Origin: Myxococcales bacterium
Lineage (GTDB): Bacteria > Myxococcota_A > UBA796 > GCA-2862545
Length of the DNA stretch: 64,000 bases
Assembly (NCBI GenBank): GCA_019634415.1
Contig: JAHQVJ010000102.1
Location: 1 to 64,000, forward strand
Direction: 5' to 3'
Below the pieces are notes generated by a model. The model ran no database searches and was not told the DNA's origin. It saw nothing but the letters and a program-made list of their open reading frames with translations. Numbering within the stretch: the first letter of the stretch is position 1; each line of letters starts with the position of its first letter. Both the position numbers and the translations under genes were made by a program. Shown here in pieces: positions 62,059 to 64,000 of the stretch.

Positions 62059-62605
62059 CTCGGTCGGGGAAGCCCCTTCGACCCAGCGCCCAGGGCAGCA
62101 GCCGCACGGTGTTCCGTGCGTCGTCGATGCCACGGTGATGCGTGCCCTCGTGGGGTAGCCCCACCAGCTTCAGGGCGCGCATCATGCCCATCCGCCGTCG
62201 GCCGGACTGCTCGGCGAAGACCTGCTTGAGGTCGAGGTGGCGCGAGCCGAAGGGCAGCTTCACCCCGTGGCGATCCGCGTCGGTGAGCAGCTGGTACTTG
62301 TCGTAGGCGCCCCACGACGCGAGGAGCACGCGCCGATCGAGCCAGCGCCGCCAGGCCTCGAGCGCCTCGGGGAACGTGGGCGCGTCGTCCACGTCCTGTT
62401 GGCGGATCGAGGTGAGCTCCGTACAGAACGCCGTGAGCCGGGGCTGCACCACGGGCCGCACGAAGGTGGCGAACTCGCGGATGGGCTGCAGGTTCTCCGG
62501 GTCCACGAGCACGGCTCCGATCTCGATGATCTCCATCCGGGCACGGGGAAACCCAGCGCGGTCGCAGGTGGCTTCGAGGTCCACGACGAGCAGGTGTGGG
62601 TCCAT
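62012..62605 (-). CDS. DEDDh 3'-5' exonuclease (ERI-1/RNase T-like)
   Basis: 197 residues. Exo motifs: VVDLEATC (D-x-E), SWGAYDKYQL (second Asp), and HHRGIDDARNTVRLL (His and Asp of DEDDh). ATG 62605 with AGGAGG upstream is preferred over 62620. The spacing matches ERI-1-type RNA exonucleases. C-terminus basic (RRRRRG). Confidence 0.88.
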   Translation of the reverse strand: MDPHLLVVDLEATCDRAGFPRARMEIIEIGAVLVDPENLQPIREFATFVRPVVQPRLTAFCTELTSIRQQDVDDAPTFPEALEAWRRWLDRRVLLASWGAYDKYQLLTDADRHGVKLPFGSRHLDLKQVFAEQSGRRRMGMMRALKLVGLPHEGTHHRGIDDARNTVRLLPWALGRRGFPDRVKPSPSGSQRRRRRG

Positions 62606-62683
62606 GGCGACCTCCTGCACGAAGCCTAGGCAGCCAGGGGGTCACGCAACCGGACGCCCTTCCGGACACGAGCCGATCGTGCG

Positions 62684-62712
62684 TTAAGATGGTCAATATA
62701 TAGGAAGATATT
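62684..62712 (+). promoter_or_regulatory. Promoter and operator of toxin-antitoxin operon
   Basis: TTAAGA (62684-62689) and GATATT (62707-62712) separated by 17 nt form a sigma-70-like promoter 45 nt upstream of the antitoxin start. AATAT (62695-62699) and ATATT (62708-62712) form an imperfect palindrome over the -10, fitting autorepression by the antitoxin. Inference from sequence. Confidence 0.45.
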
Positions 62713-62757
62713 TTGGACAGAATAATGTGCGCTATTACCGTGGACCAAGGAGGGGCC

Positions 62758-63090
62758 ATGGCTTTCCGGACGAACCAGATCGTGACGTTCACGGACTTGC
62801 GAGAGCGTATGGGCGAGCACTTTGCGCAGGCGAGCAACACCCGCGACCCACTGGTCGTCACCCGCAACGGACGGCCCGAGGTGGTCGTGGTGAGCTGCGA
62901 GGTGTTCGACTGGATGCTCGACGAGATCGAGTTGCTGCACAGCCTTCGTCGGCTGAGACGAGCGGGCGCCGAGCTGTCCGGCGCTCTGTCGTCGGACGAC
63001 GATGCGCTTACCTCGGTCGAGGACGCCAAGCAGCGTTCCCTCGACCGGCTGCGTGCGCGGTCGGGTGGCCTCCGTCGAGGCGATGGATAG
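62758..63090 (+). CDS. Phd/YefM-type antitoxin
   Basis: 110 residues, ATG with AGGAGG upstream. The N-terminal DNA-binding part reads FRTNQIVTFTDLRERMGEHFAQASNTRDPLVVTRNGRPEVVVVS, the standard Phd pattern. The C-terminal charged tail should bind the toxin. Followed after 3 nt by a RelE/ParE-like toxin gene. Confidence 0.9.
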   Translation: MAFRTNQIVTFTDLRERMGEHFAQASNTRDPLVVTRNGRPEVVVVSCEVFDWMLDEIELLHSLRRLRRAGAELSGALSSDDDALTSVEDAKQRSLDRLRARSGGLRRGDG

Positions 63091-63093
63091 CCC

Positions 63094-63417
63094 GTGGACC
63101 GCTATCTGGTCGTGGTGCTGGACTGCTTCGCCCAGGAGGTCGATGACCTCACGGAGGAGCTGCTCCATCTGGACGTCGACGTGGCGACTCGTCGGCTGGA
63201 GTCGGTCTGGCACGCGGCGGAGTCCCTCTCGGAGCTTCCGCATCGGGGAGCAGTCGCGAGGGAAGACGAGGGATGCCCCTACGAGGTGCGGCAGCTGCTA
63301 GTGGACCGCTATCGTCTGCTGTACTCGATCCAGGAGGAGCCGCAGCGTGTCTACCTCTTGGCGCTTCGGCATGGCCGTGCCCAGCTTCGGTGGCTGCCCG
63401 ATCTGATCGGGGGCTGA
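63094..63417 (+). CDS. RelE/ParE-family toxin
   Basis: 107 residues, GTG start. Pattern: two N-terminal helices, then VRQLLVDRYRLLYSI and EEPQRVYLLALRHGR, as in RelE/ParE (strand with YRLLYxI, C-terminal strand with LRHGR). Stop codon lies in the first CTGATCA of the tandem hairpin repeat. Confidence 0.85.
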   Translation: MDRYLVVVLDCFAQEVDDLTEELLHLDVDVATRRLESVWHAAESLSELPHRGAVAREDEGCPYEVRQLLVDRYRLLYSIQEEPQRVYLLALRHGRAQLRWLPDLIGG

Positions 63418-63607
63418 TCAGCCGCGAACGTAGTTCGCGGCCAATCAGTACAGTGGCGGCGGAGCCGGCACGAGTCTGATCAGCCGCGAAACGTAGCTCG
63501 CGGCCAATCAGTACAGTGGCGGCGGAGCCGGCACGAGTCTGATCAGCCGCGAACGTAGTTCGCGGCCAATCAGTACAGTGGCGGCGGAGCCGGCACGAGT
63601 CTGATCA
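63414..63607. repeat. Tandem array of three 62-63 nt hairpin repeats between convergent stops
   Basis: Copies at 63414-63475, 63476-63538 and 63539-63600, plus a final CTGATCA. Each folds as CTGAT-CA-GCCGCGAA-CGTAG-TTCGCGGC-CA-ATCAG, a 13-bp stem with a 2x2 internal loop. Copy 2 has one inserted A and one C for T. The outer CTGATCA supplies the toxin stop on the plus strand and the beta-helix stop on the minus strand. Confidence 0.93.
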
Positions 63608-64000
63608 CGGTCCGTTGACGTCGTCGCCGGCGATGTTGGTGAAGGTGTTGCCCGACATCGTGGGGCTCGCGCCGTCGCGCAGCTCGATGGCGTGGCCCGC
63701 CGAGTCCGTGAAGGTGCAGTCCGTGATGCTGGCGTCCACCCCGTCGAGCCCCACGCAGGTGGCGAAGGGCACCTCGGTGTTCGACGTGGGGTCGCCGCAG
63801 TGGGCGAAGTCCACGGCGCGGAACAGGGAGCTGTCGAGCGCGTCCGCCTCGAGTACCACCGACTCCCAGTCTCCCGCAGCCCCTGGCGTGGAGGTGCTGC
63901 GCAGCGTGATGCGATCCGCGGTGCCGTCGGCCACGATGCCGCCCGGCTGGCTGCTGCCCACCACCAGGGCCACCTGCCCCCCCAGGGTGAGATCGAGGCC
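63605..64000 (-). CDS. Beta-helix surface protein, C-terminal part (cut by window end)
   Basis: At least 131 residues; the gene continues beyond 64000. Typical beta-helix rungs near the end (DGVDASITDCTFTDSAGHAIELRDGASPTMSGNTFTNIAGDD). Stop TGA lies in the last CTGATCA of the repeat array. Probably an exported surface protein like those at 29650 and 42826. Confidence 0.75.
   Translation of the reverse strand, partial: GLDLTLGGQVALVVGSSQPGGIVADGTADRITLRSTSTPGAAGDWESVVLEADALDSSLFRAVDFAHCGDPTSNTEVPFATCVGLDGVDASITDCTFTDSAGHAIELRDGASPTMSGNTFTNIAGDDVNGP

Noticed and set aside
6837..62712. Similarity between the AATAT...ATATT sites at 6837 and 62695 as one shared operator
   Set aside because: Spacers differ (7 and 8 nt) and both are AT-rich promoter cores, so resemblance is expected without a common regulator.
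63414..63607. CRISPR array
   Set aside because: Units are contiguous near-identical 62-nt repeats without variable spacers and no cas genes are near.
1..64000. tRNA genes or prophage
   Set aside because: Reading both strands I saw no tRNA apart from the tRNA-like part of tmRNA, and no integrase, capsid, terminase or transposase genes. A tRNA scan could still find one I missed.

Overview
The window is high-GC bacterial chromosome of a type seen in Myxococcota (formerly Deltaproteobacteria). The evidence is compositional and family-level: many secreted lipoproteins with Thr/Asp-rich linkers after the lipobox, MopE-type Asp-rich metal-binding motifs, right-handed beta-helix surface proteins, a C-terminal Gly/Cys-hydrophobic-Arg sorting tail resembling MYXO-CTERM, a class III cyclase with a large periplasmic sensor, PilZ, and bacterial XPB. 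Genes are tightly packed on both strands, with many 4-bp stop/start overlaps. Species-level placement is not possible from the sequence alone.

Layout. 1-4.2 kb: hairpin repeats, a lipoprotein, a Tae4-like amidase with a peptidoglycan-binding domain, a secreted metzincin-type protease and a DUF4238 protein. 4.4-4.8 kb: tmRNA (ssrA) on the minus strand, with a readable tag and terminator. 5-10.3 kb: a YbjN-like protein, GST, a TetR/metallo-hydrolase divergent pair, and a sulfatase-fold membrane protein. 10.3-13 kb: cyclase plus methyltransferase. 14-19.9 kb: a two-gene operon of an SLC12-like transporter fused to a long helical region and a P-loop ATPase, followed by an MscS-like protein. 22.3-28.2 kb: a 1954-residue SF1 helicase with TerB-like and pseudo-enzyme domains, resembling Hhe-type defence helicases. 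28-36 kb: envelope lipoproteins, heme oxygenase, an ECF sigma/anti-sigma/NUDIX operon, a phosphoesterase and PilZ. 36.4-37.1 kb: a probable selenoprotein, a thioredoxin-like lipoprotein with an in-frame TGA in a U-x-x-C motif and a SECIS-like hairpin. 37-40 kb: XPB helicase and its partner. 41-53.4 kb: surface/secreted proteins, a J-domain protein divergent from a SLOG-like protein, a caspase-FGE fusion, and two paralogous beta-propeller lipoproteins (one frameshifted in a G7 tract). 53.4-59.3 kb: a giant membrane protein with a possible Lon-like domain, divergent from a sigma-like regulator. 59.3-64 kb: Uup-type ABC-F, aldo/keto reductase, a DEDDh exonuclease, a Phd/RelE-type toxin-antitoxin pair, a tandem hairpin-repeat array, and the end of another beta-helix protein.

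The points most worth following up are the predicted selenoprotein, the transporter-ATPase/MscS operon, the giant helicase with two degenerate catalytic domains, the sigma-like/giant protease-like divergent locus, and three unrelated families of hairpin-bearing tandem repeats that sit at gene 3' ends, one of which carries the stop codons of both converging genes.
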